This document shows positions 52,261 through 60,878 of a DNA stretch of 64,000 nt, piece by piece. The first letter of the stretch is position 1. Each line of letters opens with the position of its first letter. Both the position numbers and the translations under genes were made by a program. The stretch spans positions 186,001 to 250,000 of the forward strand of contig JAUIIO010000001.1 of the NCBI GenBank assembly GCA_030431715.1, written 5' to 3'. The DNA is from a bacterium (GTDB lineage Bacteria > Bdellovibrionota_C > UBA2361 > RFPC01). The notes beneath the pieces were generated by a model. That model did not search any database. It saw only the letters and a program-made list of their open reading frames with translations, and was not told where the DNA came from.

Positions 52261-54042
52261 TCAGTGACTCTTATGCCAGAGACGCGAAAGCTCGCCGTTT
52301 GAGCGTAAGAGTTCGGATACTCCACCGTGCTCAACAAGTTCACCACTCGCAAAGACAAGTACTTCATCAAAGAGCGATAGCAGATCAAGGTTATGAACCG
52401 CCGCAAGGATGGTTCTCTCCCCGAAGTGCCCAAGAATGCTCTGATAGATGAGGGTCTCATTTCTCTTATCAACGCTGCTTGTTGGCTCATCCATGAGTAG
52501 GATGTCTGAGCCGCTTTCTTGCGCGAAGTAGAGCCCTCTTGCTAGAGCGAGCCTCTGCTTCTGTCCGCCGCTCAGGTTAACTCCCTTTTCAGCGATATCA
52601 GTTGCAAGGCCTGCTGGAAGCTGTTTCAGTACCTCAGTAAAGCGAGCAAGATCGATCGCTTGCATTACATCAGTGCTTTGGTCAGCGTCATCAATGCCCA
52701 TTGTGACGTTAAACCGTATGGTGTCAGAGAAGATCTCTGGCTCCTGCGGAATAAGCGTACTGCGGTGAGCAAAGTGAGCAAGCCCATGCTTTAGTGGTTC
52801 TCCATCACAAGAAATCTCCACGTTGTCAGCGAGATGGATCCCGCGCAGGAGGCCAAGTAGAGTTGACTTCCCACTACCACTTTCGCCGACCACACCGTAG
52901 GAGCGCCCTCTTTTAAGGGTAAGATCGATGTTGTGAAGCACCGATACGTCACGCTCCTTAGAATCGTTGTGCTGAAACGTCAGCCCACTGATATCGACCT
53001 GCTTCCAATCGTTAGGAAGGCTGGCCTCAACCGTATCACCGACCTCTTGCTCAAACGATTCAACGATATGGTCTGTAGCGTGAACACGAGTACTCTTTAC
53101 TACCAGATCACCGTACTTCCACGTGAAGTGAAAAAACGATTCGGCAACGTGAGTCAGGTACTGCACTAGTGCGTACAGCGTTCCTACCTCAAGGATGAGG
53201 TCGTTGTACACAACATACGCGATGTACCCCAGAATAACTGCAGACCGGGTGAAGTTCACCATAAGTCCAGCTGTCATCCATTTTAGTTCACCAAGCCAAG
53301 TAGCACTCTTCCAGAGCGGGTAGATGCGATCGATTCGTTCTTCAACCTCCTCAGACACGCGGTCTTCAAGGCGGAGGCTAATTACCGTTCCGACATTGGT
53401 CAAGTAATCCTGAATCGATGCCGCTACCTGATTAAAGCGTTTATTGAGTTGCTCATAACGTTTAATCAGTACCCGATCAAAGAGCACAACTACCGTGATA
53501 GCGACTACTGCAGACACGGTAACGGTAAGGCCCGCAGCTGGCATGACCCATGTGAGCATAACCGTTGCTCCGATGAACTGTGTCAGGATTCGAATCACTT
53601 CGAACCCGCCCTCTGCAAATTCACCAAGAGCCTGAGTAGCCTTATCATTCTGATCGATAGTCTCACCGGAATGGTTTTCAAGGTGCCAGCGCATCGGCAG
53701 TAGGGTGGCCATCCTGAAGAGACCACTCTGCAGCTTACGCTTTACAAGAAAGGAGGTGTTAATCTCCATAATCCTGCTCGGCCCGTGCACCATCCAGAAG
53801 AGAATACTCAGTCCGAAGTAGAGCGCCGAGATAACAATTGCCTTATCCAGAAGCTCCTGGCCGCTGAGTTTTTGTGCTGCGTTCATCAGCTCCGCCAGCA
53901 CAAGCGGCCGGGCAAGCTCAATGAGCATAGCGATACAAGCAAGTAGAGAGTAGATGACGATCGTCTTCTTCCTACCCGCAGCGTTCGCCCACGTGGTACG
54001 CACTAGGTGCGTAACTGGATTTTTTCTGATCATGTTAAACAT
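52261..54042 (-). CDS. ABC exporter, fused permease and ATPase
   Basis: A 593-residue half-transporter of the ABCB/MsbA type. Residues about 1-300 hold six membrane helices (ABC_membrane). About 340-590 is the ATPase, with Walker A GESGSGKSTLLGLLRG, signature NLSGGQKQRLALARGL, Walker B DILLMDEPTSSVDK and H-loop AAVHNLDLL. No C39 peptidase domain is seen. ATG 54042 is favoured because GGAGAG lies at a suitable distance; ATG 54057 is also possible. Homodimers of such proteins export lipids, drugs or peptides. A 53-residue small ORF lies 260 bases upstream on the same strand, so a peptide substrate is possible but speculative. Confidence 0.92.
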   Translation of the reverse strand: MFNMIRKNPVTHLVRTTWANAAGRKKTIVIYSLLACIAMLIELARPLVLAELMNAAQKLSGQELLDKAIVISALYFGLSILFWMVHGPSRIMEINTSFLVKRKLQSGLFRMATLLPMRWHLENHSGETIDQNDKATQALGEFAEGGFEVIRILTQFIGATVMLTWVMPAAGLTVTVSAVVAITVVVLFDRVLIKRYEQLNKRFNQVAASIQDYLTNVGTVISLRLEDRVSEEVEERIDRIYPLWKSATWLGELKWMTAGLMVNFTRSAVILGYIAYVVYNDLILEVGTLYALVQYLTHVAESFFHFTWKYGDLVVKSTRVHATDHIVESFEQEVGDTVEASLPNDWKQVDISGLTFQHNDSKERDVSVLHNIDLTLKRGRSYGVVGESGSGKSTLLGLLRGIHLADNVEISCDGEPLKHGLAHFAHRSTLIPQEPEIFSDTIRFNVTMGIDDADQSTDVMQAIDLARFTEVLKQLPAGLATDIAEKGVNLSGGQKQRLALARGLYFAQESGSDILLMDEPTSSVDKRNETLIYQSILGHFGERTILAAVHNLDLLSLFDEVLVFASGELVEHGGVSELLRSNGELSRLWHKSH

Positions 54043-54211
54043 TTTTTCTCTCTCCATATTCTTTTTCGTTTAAAACCTCAGGAAAGTGCTCCCAAAAGAT
54101 CGAAACACCAGAACCTTCTTCAGCTGCCGCAAAGAGAGTGGGACTTCTGTAGAAGACACCGGTGGTAAGCCCGTAAGAGTAGAGGGATAAGAACGCGTGT
54201 ATGAACGTCTC
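54035..54211 (-). pseudogene. Protein-like open stretch without a start codon
   Basis: On the minus strand 58 codons (including GLTTGVFYRSPTLFAAAEE and VSIFWEHFPEVLNEKEYG) are open between TAA 54214-54212 and TAA 54037-54035, overlapping the ABC start region. The composition looks like real protein, but no ATG, GTG or TTG occurs. It may be the end of a decayed gene. Weak evidence. Confidence 0.3.
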
Positions 54212-54255
54212 TTATGAGCCGGTAACGTATTTGATTTACTATGAAACCTTTAAAT

Positions 54256-54286
54256 CCGGCGGTCTGCTAAAAGACCTCCGGTTTTT
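54256..54286 (+). terminator. Hairpin with T-run, plus strand
   Basis: CCGGCGGTCT and AGACCTCCGG pair with one mismatch around GCTAAA, followed by five T. No annotated plus-strand gene precedes it, so it may end an unseen small RNA, or it may simply stop antisense transcription in the 667-base region between the ABC gene and the Cys-rich gene. Confidence 0.5.
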
Positions 54287-54301
54287 GAGTTTGTGCGGGT
54301 A

Positions 54302-54463
54302 TTACTGCAAGAGGTCAGGCAGAAGAGACGCGAGCATGTCAACATCGCAAGCAGGATCTGCAGGATAAACTGAGTTCCTGAGATCAACTGATCTTGCTAT
54401 CTGTTGCTGCTGTACGAAAGCGTACTGTGCGTCTTGTATAATATGTACTGTAAAAATATTCAT
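54302..54463 (-). CDS. Small peptide ORF upstream of the ABC exporter
   Basis: A 53-residue frame starting ATG 54463 with GAGG eight bases upstream. It encodes a peptide with N-terminal MNIFTVHIIQDAQYAF, a Gln run and an acidic C-terminus ending LLPDLLQ. One cysteine lies in DPACDVDM. No match is recognised. Position (same strand, ahead of a stand-alone exporter) and the good ribosome binding site make it a candidate small secreted peptide or precursor, but it may be a chance ORF. Confidence 0.35.
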   Translation of the reverse strand: MNIFTVHIIQDAQYAFVQQQQIARSVDLRNSVYPADPACDVDMLASLLPDLLQ

Positions 54464-54709
54464 TTTGAATTCCTCGCCAAGCCTTCTAGTATATCACGCT
54501 TTTGAGCTAAGTCAAACAAAAAAATGGTAACTGAGATATTTAAAACTGGCTCACCTACAAGTTGCTTCAGGAATAAGGGGGTGACGTGAAGCTGTTCTGT
54601 TACGATATTTTCGTATATCAGCTTTGAAATTATCACATTGCTGTAAACGGCTGAAGCAACTCGTGCTTGATCATGGAGTTATTCTCTAACATCGCCAGTG
54701 GGAGGTTTC

Positions 54710-55099
54710 ATGAGAAAGGTTGTCAGTATTATTTTGTTTATCGCATTCAATGCTCTTGTCGCAGGTTTTGTGCTTGCGCAAGATGGGGGAGAGTCAACAG
54801 GAGGAGACTCAGGTGAAGGGTCTAGTGGTGCCGCCTCTTGCTCTGTTCCACCGTCATGCGCATGTAGTGGCGCTAGCTGCTCAAGTGGAGGCGGCGGTGG
54901 TAAATATTTTGCAAAATGCAAAGACGAGAAAGGGGAGGTAATAAAGTATTGTGTCGGATTTACCGTGGGCGTTCAAATGTGTGCATGTGATGATAGTAAA
55001 GAAGAAGCGCTTGAAGAATTATCCGAAGAGCTCGATTTTGGTCAAGAAGATACAGGCACAGGCGATGGCAGTGAACGTGGTAGTCCATTTCTACCATAA
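54710..55099 (+). CDS. Small secreted cysteine-rich protein
   Basis: A 129-residue protein with a signal peptide (RKVVSIILFIAFNALVAG, cleavage after FVLAQ near residue 25). A Gly/Ser-rich linker (GGESTGGDSGEGSSGAA) follows, then eight cysteines in about 65 residues: CSVPPSCACSGASC, a GGGGG hinge, then KC, YC and MCAC. The C-terminus is acidic. Eight cysteines suggest four disulphides in the periplasm or outside. GGGAGG lies at the right distance before ATG 54710. Function unknown; metal binding is an alternative to disulphides. Confidence 0.7.
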   Translation: MRKVVSIILFIAFNALVAGFVLAQDGGESTGGDSGEGSSGAASCSVPPSCACSGASCSSGGGGGKYFAKCKDEKGEVIKYCVGFTVGVQMCACDDSKEEALEELSEELDFGQEDTGTGDGSERGSPFLP

Positions 55100-55115
55100 T
55101 GGACTACGAAGGATC

Positions 55116-56471
55116 TCAGGCACTGCTTGAAGTAGTGTGAAGAGCGAGGTGCTCAAGTCCGGCAATAAGAGAGATCTGATCAACGTGGTTTATCCTTCCC
55201 CCTGATCTTATATCGTTTGTTAGGCTTCTTACCGCTGCTCTGTCGAGTTCAATACGGAGCTTCCCAAATCTCATTCCACTTTCTAGCTTTGGAGTCTCTT
55301 CAGTAGTAATTTTTGCGCCAAGATCATTCAGACGTAGTTCATCTCCAAGATCTACATGAGGGGTTCTTTGTAAGCTACCGAGATAGGTGGAATCTGCGAT
55401 CTGTTTCATTAACTCCCATCTGGACGTATCTTTCTCGTTTCTTGCTTGGCTGGCAAACATTTCACCCGCTGTCTGATGAAGGACAGCAACTAGGAACACA
55501 TCTGGCTTCCCAAGACGGTGCAGACTCTGATACACCCCGGCTACGGCACAGTAGGCAACTTTAGCCCCTTGCTGTTCTTCACCACCTTCACGGATAAAAT
55601 CCTCAAGTGGGCTAAATGAGGCGTTGTATGTTGAAAGCTGTGAGGGATCTGCACTTCCGCTTATCGCTGGTACGATATCGCCACCAGAAGCCATATTCTT
55701 TGCTCCCTGCTTAGCTCGTACAAGATATCCATCAGAGGTGAGTACCATGCCACTGATTCCGAGAGTATGCGGAAGCCTCGGATTTCCAAGGGAGATATCT
55801 ATACCATTTTCGCCGGGGGAGATATCGAGAGTTGAGAGTACTCGTAAGACTTCTAAGATCTTCTTGCTATTAGCCTCAAGATTTCTCTGGTCGAGATCTG
55901 CAAGCTCGTAGAGCCTGTTTCCGATATAGTGTGATATTGAAGCGTTATCAGAATAGTTTGCAGCACATGTTTCTAGGACAAGTGAGTTGTTAACAATTCC
56001 TGCCGATTTAAGGTGTATCTTTGCGCCGTCAAAGAATTTTGTATTTGTTCTTTGAATCTCTGTAACAAACTTTTCTGTATGAAAACGCGTTCTGGCAGAT
56101 TGAGCAGGAGAGAGTGAGTCTTGCCATGAGGTAGGGTGTTCAGAACATATAAATTGTGTAACTCGAGCACACTCTTCGGGAGTAACAACTGCTGTCCACG
56201 GAGCATATGTGCCATAGGCCGCGCCAACTTGATGTGAGAGTGCTGTGTTGCTGACAAGAGCTTTTGTCAAAACTCCAGGATGATCGTTGTTTAAAATGGC
56301 GAGTGAATTTGCTACTCTTTCTAAATTTTGATTTTCATTAAGGGCATTATCAATGATCTCTCGAGCACGAGTAACTTCATGTGCTGCAGAGAGTGAACGT
56401 AAATTAGTATCGAGTGCCTCAAAACCAGAAAACAGATTTCTTTGATGTGGTGCGATGTCGTTTATTGGCAT
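55116..56471 (-). CDS. Hypothetical protein
   Basis: A 451-residue soluble, mostly helical protein without recognised domain, signal peptide or membrane segment. ATG 56471 is chosen: AAGGAG is seven bases upstream, and it removes 11 residues of the longer frame. Conserved-looking parts are QQGAKVAYCAVAGVYQSLHRLG, VFLVAVLHQTAGEMFA and LSTLDISPGENGIDISLGNP. It converges with the Cys-rich gene 16 bases away. Function unknown. Confidence 0.7.
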   Translation of the reverse strand: MPINDIAPHQRNLFSGFEALDTNLRSLSAAHEVTRAREIIDNALNENQNLERVANSLAILNNDHPGVLTKALVSNTALSHQVGAAYGTYAPWTAVVTPEECARVTQFICSEHPTSWQDSLSPAQSARTRFHTEKFVTEIQRTNTKFFDGAKIHLKSAGIVNNSLVLETCAANYSDNASISHYIGNRLYELADLDQRNLEANSKKILEVLRVLSTLDISPGENGIDISLGNPRLPHTLGISGMVLTSDGYLVRAKQGAKNMASGGDIVPAISGSADPSQLSTYNASFSPLEDFIREGGEEQQGAKVAYCAVAGVYQSLHRLGKPDVFLVAVLHQTAGEMFASQARNEKDTSRWELMKQIADSTYLGSLQRTPHVDLGDELRLNDLGAKITTEETPKLESGMRFGKLRIELDRAAVRSLTNDIRSGGRINHVDQISLIAGLEHLALHTTSSSA

Positions 56472-56610
56472 GTTACTACTCCTTTTGCCTCTACTCTCAT
56501 ACAAACGTTATCTTATCATGATTTACATTAGTAACCAAAGCAATCCAAGCTCAGTTTTTAGGTGAAAAATGGGGTCGTAAGTGTGCTTTATAGGCAACGT
56601 GGGAGAGACG

Positions 56611-58038
56611 CTAGTCTTCGGCTTTTTCGCCGTCAGGGGCCATTTTGACGATTTTTGGTTGGAAGCGGCCAATAATATCTACAAGGTCGCTCTGTGCTGA
56701 CATGACTTCAGAGATGTTTTTATAGGCGAGGGGGGCTTCATCGAGGCCAGCATCAAGGAGCGTTACGCCGTGCTCTTTGGTAAGTTTGTGGAGCGCGTTC
56801 ATCGTGGTTTTATGTTTTGCGGCCTTTCGAGACATCTGTCTGCCTGCGCCGTGCGAACAGGAAGCGAGCGATTCTTCTTTGCCTTTTCCCTGAATGAGAA
56901 AACCGGGATGTATCATGGTTCCCGGGATGTATCCGTATTCACCACTGGCGGCAGGAGTGGCTCCCTTACGGTGTACGATAACGTCTTTTCCGTAGTGCGT
57001 CTCCTTCCATGCAAAGTTATGGTGATTCTCTATTTGGAAGAGTTTCTCTCCTCCTACCATCTTTGAAATGTCTCGGTGAATAAGGTAGTGATTAGCTGAT
57101 GCGTACTCGCCCATAAGCTCCATCGCGCTCCAGTATTCTTGTCCGTCCTCATCATCAAGAGAGAGCCATGAGAGGTGCTGGAGCTTTTTAGGGAGTCCTG
57201 GATGTTTTTCTCTGGCCACTTTACTGAAGTGGTTTGCGATCTTAGCTCCGGCCCCCCTTGATCCGCTATGAGACACAAGGGCCAGATACTCTCCAGCATC
57301 AACACCGAAGTGTGAATGTGGCAAGCTAAACGCTCCGAATTCTACAAAGTGATTTCCTGATCCACTCGTGCCGATCTGTCGCCATGCGGTATCGTGCAGG
57401 CTATTCACATACTTTGAAAATGACCAGTCTTTGTCCAGCACTGGGTGGTTCTTAGGTTGCTTAAATTTTGCACCAATTCCAAATTGGGTATTTTTCTGAA
57501 TCGCATCTGCAAGCGGCTCACGTCTGCGGTCAATCTCAGATGCAGGAATGTCGTAGACTGTGAGTTTCACGCGGCATGCGATATCAACGCCAACGGCATA
57601 AGGAATCACGGCGTTATCTGTAGCAAGTACTCCACCAATCGGTAATCCATAACCCACGTGCGCATCCGGCATAAGCGCCCCGGCAACAGAGACGGGCAGT
57701 TCACATGCATTTTTCATCTGTGTATGGGCATCATCATCGATATCGATACCCCAGTGAGGGTATTCAAGAGTCTGAAAGTTGTACTGCGGAGTAATGTCTC
57801 CTTCGCTTACGATACTGGCTAGCCGACCATAGAGATTGTGTTTTAAGAACGGAGCAGGATCTTGAGCAAGTGCTGAAAGCGCGCTCTTAAGCTCACCTTT
57901 TTTAACACCGTGTTGTTTTGCCATGGCACTAATGGTCACAGCTTCTTTAAGTGCGCGTTCGCCGGATAGTCCGAGTTTTTCCAGATCTTTCTTCTTCATT
58001 CTGCTGGCGAGTATAGCCGGACTCTCCTCAATATGCAT
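56611..58038 (-). CDS. rtcB: RtcB-family RNA ligase
   Basis: RtcB joins RNA 2',3'-cyclic phosphate (or 3'-phosphate) ends to 5'-OH ends, using GTP and Mn2+. It heals tRNA and other RNAs after cleavage. The 475-residue protein has MPDAHVGYGLPIGGVLAT, PYAVGVDIACRVKLTVYD (metal-site Asp and Cys), SGNHFVEFG, HSGSRGAGA, SANHYLIHRD, IENHHNFAWKE and the His-guanylation region SCSHGAGRQMSR. ATG 58038 is used; ATG 57999 (MKKKDLEKLG) would match typical RtcB starts and is possible. No RtcA or archease gene is near. Confidence 0.93.
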   Translation of the reverse strand: MHIEESPAILASRMKKKDLEKLGLSGERALKEAVTISAMAKQHGVKKGELKSALSALAQDPAPFLKHNLYGRLASIVSEGDITPQYNFQTLEYPHWGIDIDDDAHTQMKNACELPVSVAGALMPDAHVGYGLPIGGVLATDNAVIPYAVGVDIACRVKLTVYDIPASEIDRRREPLADAIQKNTQFGIGAKFKQPKNHPVLDKDWSFSKYVNSLHDTAWRQIGTSGSGNHFVEFGAFSLPHSHFGVDAGEYLALVSHSGSRGAGAKIANHFSKVAREKHPGLPKKLQHLSWLSLDDEDGQEYWSAMELMGEYASANHYLIHRDISKMVGGEKLFQIENHHNFAWKETHYGKDVIVHRKGATPAASGEYGYIPGTMIHPGFLIQGKGKEESLASCSHGAGRQMSRKAAKHKTTMNALHKLTKEHGVTLLDAGLDEAPLAYKNISEVMSAQSDLVDIIGRFQPKIVKMAPDGEKAED

Positions 58039-58151
58039 CTGCAGAGTTGTTAAAAGCGTAGAGAAGAGTTTTTTATTGTCTTGAATGGGGGAGCGTACTA
58101 GACTTTTTGAGAGTTATTTTTTGATTCGCTAATGCGAACAGGAGAAAATAT

Positions 58152-58580
58152 ATGAAAAGTATCCAAACGTGTGCAGTATGTCTCTCTACTATTGTTCTTG
58201 CTCATTGTGCTCCTATAACCGGAGCTTTTGAGGGAAGTACTGAAACTTTTGAAAATACTACTGAGGCATCGGTTGGATTAACTTCAAGCACCTCTCCTCG
58301 TTCAGACTCAAGCTCGACAGCAAAAAATCGCCGAAGCATGGCTGTCCAATTTGCACAAGTCAATTTCGATAAGGTACGTAGAGATATCTCTAGAGGGGAA
58401 GGCGAATATGTGAGAACGCTCGGTGACCTTCTCGCAGCAGAGCGTAGCAGTGATAGTATCTCGGCGTTTGTTGATCGTGCCCACAAACACTATGCCGAGC
58501 TCTATGAAGGCGAAGAGTCTAACGCTCGTGAGGCCTCAGGTGAAGTATTGGTGTCACGACTTGAGAATTTGATCTCTTAG
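58152..58580 (+). CDS. Putative lipoprotein
   Basis: A 142-residue protein with an N-terminal signal sequence and a lipobox-like VLAHC ending at Cys19. His at -1 is unusual for a lipobox, so lipidation is uncertain. The mature part is Ser/Thr-rich at first and then helical, with VNFDKVRRDISRGEGEYVRTL and FVDRAHKHYAELYEGEE. The latter half resembles DUF3015-like lipoproteins only loosely. AGGAGA precedes the ATG. The next gene starts 25 bases later, and both may be co-expressed. No firm function. Confidence 0.7.
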   Translation: MKSIQTCAVCLSTIVLAHCAPITGAFEGSTETFENTTEASVGLTSSTSPRSDSSSTAKNRRSMAVQFAQVNFDKVRRDISRGEGEYVRTLGDLLAAERSSDSISAFVDRAHKHYAELYEGEESNAREASGEVLVSRLENLIS

Positions 58581-58605
58581 TAGGTATTCGCTGTCTTATA
58601 GTACT

Positions 58606-60492
58606 GTGACCCGGCTCTGGCATTTTCTAGTTGGTGTCTTCCTTAACATCGCTCTTTGTGTGACACCTTCCTCTGGTGATGACCTGCGTCAGTTATCAGT
58701 TGATTCAGCGTGGCTAGCGCTACTTCATACTCATCCCGGAGCTCTCTTTTTTGATTTTAAAAGTGAGATTGACTCTGACGCGTTTTTCTTAAGCCCTTCT
58801 GGAAAATACGATCCTTATAAAGAGATCGTTCAAAATGTGGAGACTTTCTTTCAAGAACCTCTTAACACTGAACACATCTGCAAGTTTCCTGCTCGGTATG
58901 AGTTCTTAAGGGAGCGTCTACGAAAGGAAGTGGCTACAGTAGAAGAGCTGTGTCCAGAGGTACTAAACGAAAGAAGATGGAGAGATGCAAAAGGGGTGTC
59001 GCTCGTCTTTGCTGAGTCCTTTCTAAGAAATCCTGCTTCGATGTTTGGCCATACATTTTTGCGTTTTGAAAGGCGAGATCTCAAGCATTCAAGGCTTCTT
59101 GATGACACCCTTACTTTCGCGGCAAGTTCTGGTGGGCAAGGAGGACTTTCTCTGGTCTTTAACGGTCTTACTGGAGGATATGCCGGAGCTTTTAAAAGCG
59201 CTCCCTACTATATTCGAGTCAAGCAGTATTCAGATATAGATAGGAGAGATCTAAGAGAGTACCGAGCTACTCTCACTGAGGATGAGCTGCGTTTTCTGCA
59301 GTTGCACATGATAGAGCTTAAGCACGCAGCAATTGACTACTATTTTTTTGATGAAAATTGCTCTTATCATCTCCTATCGTTGTTTCGGATACTCAGGCCT
59401 CACGAACCGCTACTTCAGAGTAAGCCGCCGTACGTAATTCCTATTGATACAGTAAGAGTTCTTAAGCGATTAGGTTTGATAGAAAAAGTTCCAGTGTATA
59501 GACCATCGCTTTCAAGCGAGCTTCAAATGATGAGCGATCTGCTTACCGTAGAAGAGGCAGAGTTGGTTGAAGATATCTCGGCAGGGGAATTTCAACATGT
59601 TTCTGAACAACCTTATTCTTCTCTCGCTCCCGACAGGCAGGCGCTGGTGTTATCAGCCGCAGATACTCTGTTGCGGTTCCATGAGGCGGATGGGCAAGAG
59701 GGCACTGTATTAAAGCGTAAGAAGATCGCCGATGAACGTAGCCTGATCGGGCGAGTGCGATCGCCCGCCTCTCTGGTTTCTGATAAGAAAGGAGATCCAC
59801 TTGATGGCCATTTATCGAGTGCCGTAAGGGCAACTACAGGGACAATACTCTACAGGGGGGATTTAAGGGAGTTTCTCTCTCTGGGGGGGCGTCCCGCGCT
59901 GCATGCTCTAAGTGATCCTGCTCCGGGATATCAGCGTGAAGCGGAGCTTGAATTCTTAGAGCCTGAGCTCAGGTGGTATGGTGATGGTGGCACACTTTCA
60001 CTTGAAAAGCTTAAGCTCTTTCGTTTGCAAGCTATGCCAGCCACTATGAAGCTCTATCAACCGTATTCATGGAAGATGAGTTCTGAGTTAAGACGCTTTC
60101 GTTTTGAAAGTGAAGAGAGAAAGTTGGTTTTTACACCTTCATTTGCTGTAGGGAGAAGTTACCGTGTGACGACTGCTCTACGGGCAAGCTTGTTGTTATC
60201 CGGAGATAGCTATTTTTCCAGCCATTTTGATGATGGGGTGGAGCTCGCTCCGGGTGTTATCGGTCAATTGCAGTGGTCTGGTGGGCAGCGGTGGCAGTGG
60301 CTGATCGAGGGCGGGGCGTCTTATGCGCCGCTCGATCTGCAAAGTTGGCTTAGTACGTTTTCAGCAAAGCAGGGATACTCGATCAATAAGCAACTCGCAC
60401 AACGACTAACCATACGCAGCTCAGAGGAAGGCGCGAGAGATCGCGATTATGAGTTTATGCTCAACTTAGATTATTTCTTTTCAAGTTTTTAA
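58606..60492 (+). CDS. DUF4105-domain membrane-associated protein
   Basis: A 628-residue protein starting at GTG 58606 with an N-terminal hydrophobic segment (LWHFLVGVFLNIALCVTP), then an extracytoplasmic DUF4105 domain. Its key motifs are FLRNPASMFGHTFLRFER, with the invariant Gly-His, and FFDENCSYHLLSLF, with the invariant Glu-Asn-Cys. Some DUF4105 proteins are reported to be lipoprotein N-acyltransferases (Lnb); the motif His and Cys are candidate catalytic residues here. The C-terminal 200 residues are beta-rich and end in a strand terminating with Phe (LDYFFSSF), which resembles an outer-membrane barrel. It closely follows a putative lipoprotein gene. Confidence 0.85.
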   Translation: MTRLWHFLVGVFLNIALCVTPSSGDDLRQLSVDSAWLALLHTHPGALFFDFKSEIDSDAFFLSPSGKYDPYKEIVQNVETFFQEPLNTEHICKFPARYEFLRERLRKEVATVEELCPEVLNERRWRDAKGVSLVFAESFLRNPASMFGHTFLRFERRDLKHSRLLDDTLTFAASSGGQGGLSLVFNGLTGGYAGAFKSAPYYIRVKQYSDIDRRDLREYRATLTEDELRFLQLHMIELKHAAIDYYFFDENCSYHLLSLFRILRPHEPLLQSKPPYVIPIDTVRVLKRLGLIEKVPVYRPSLSSELQMMSDLLTVEEAELVEDISAGEFQHVSEQPYSSLAPDRQALVLSAADTLLRFHEADGQEGTVLKRKKIADERSLIGRVRSPASLVSDKKGDPLDGHLSSAVRATTGTILYRGDLREFLSLGGRPALHALSDPAPGYQREAELEFLEPELRWYGDGGTLSLEKLKLFRLQAMPATMKLYQPYSWKMSSELRRFRFESEERKLVFTPSFAVGRSYRVTTALRASLLLSGDSYFSSHFDDGVELAPGVIGQLQWSGGQRWQWLIEGGASYAPLDLQSWLSTFSAKQGYSINKQLAQRLTIRSSEEGARDRDYEFMLNLDYFFSSF

Positions 60493-60680
60493 AATCTGTT
60501 CTGTGATTGTTCATTAGTACACTGATGAGCTTGCTCCTAATTTGCACTTTGCCCCTAGTAAACCTCGGAGTCTCGTAACTTCCACGAAATCAGATATATC
60601 CGTCATCTCAAGTTTTAGGCCGGGGCTCATTTAAGTTTTTAGAATTTTATGCATGTTCACTTGTACGAGCATACATGAAT

Positions 60681-60845
60681 GTTTCCTCGCAGTTTCCTAG
60701 CATGAGGAAACTCGGGGAAACTGTTTCCTCTGGTTTCCTGAAGTTTCCTCAGCAGGAACTGGGTTAAATCCATGAATCTACACTCAATACTTTTAGATCA
60801 ATGCTTAGTTTCCTTGAGTTTCCTTTGAAGAAAGGATAGTTTCCT
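60681..60845. repeat. Helically phased GTTTCCT repeat cluster
   Basis: GTTTCCT occurs at 60681, 60692, 60723, 60733, 60743, 60808, 60818 and 60839, and in inverse form (AGGAAAC) at 60705. Spacings are 11, 31, 10, 10, 65, 10 and 21 bases, close to multiples of one helical turn except the 65. GTTTCCT-AGCATG-AGGAAAC (60692-60711) is an inverted pair. The motif density is far above anything around it. It sits in the 386-base gap between the DUF4105 gene and the first cassette. Otherwise I see no gene there. Confidence 0.85.
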
Positions 60846-60878
60846 GAGCAGTTCAAGAATATGTTATATACCTAATCG

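Noticed and set aside
54201..54368. 55-codon plus-strand ORF opposite the small peptide ORF
   Set aside because: It spans a Rho-independent-like terminator, has poor Shine-Dalgarno spacing and protein-unlike composition at the end.
60681..60845. CRISPR array made of the GTTTCCT repeats
   Set aside because: The repeats are only 7 bases, spacings are irregular and there are no unique spacers of constant length or cas genes.
60493..60863. Integron integrase gene upstream of the first cassette
   Set aside because: No open frame with tyrosine-recombinase motifs exists on either strand between the DUF4105 gene and cassette 1.
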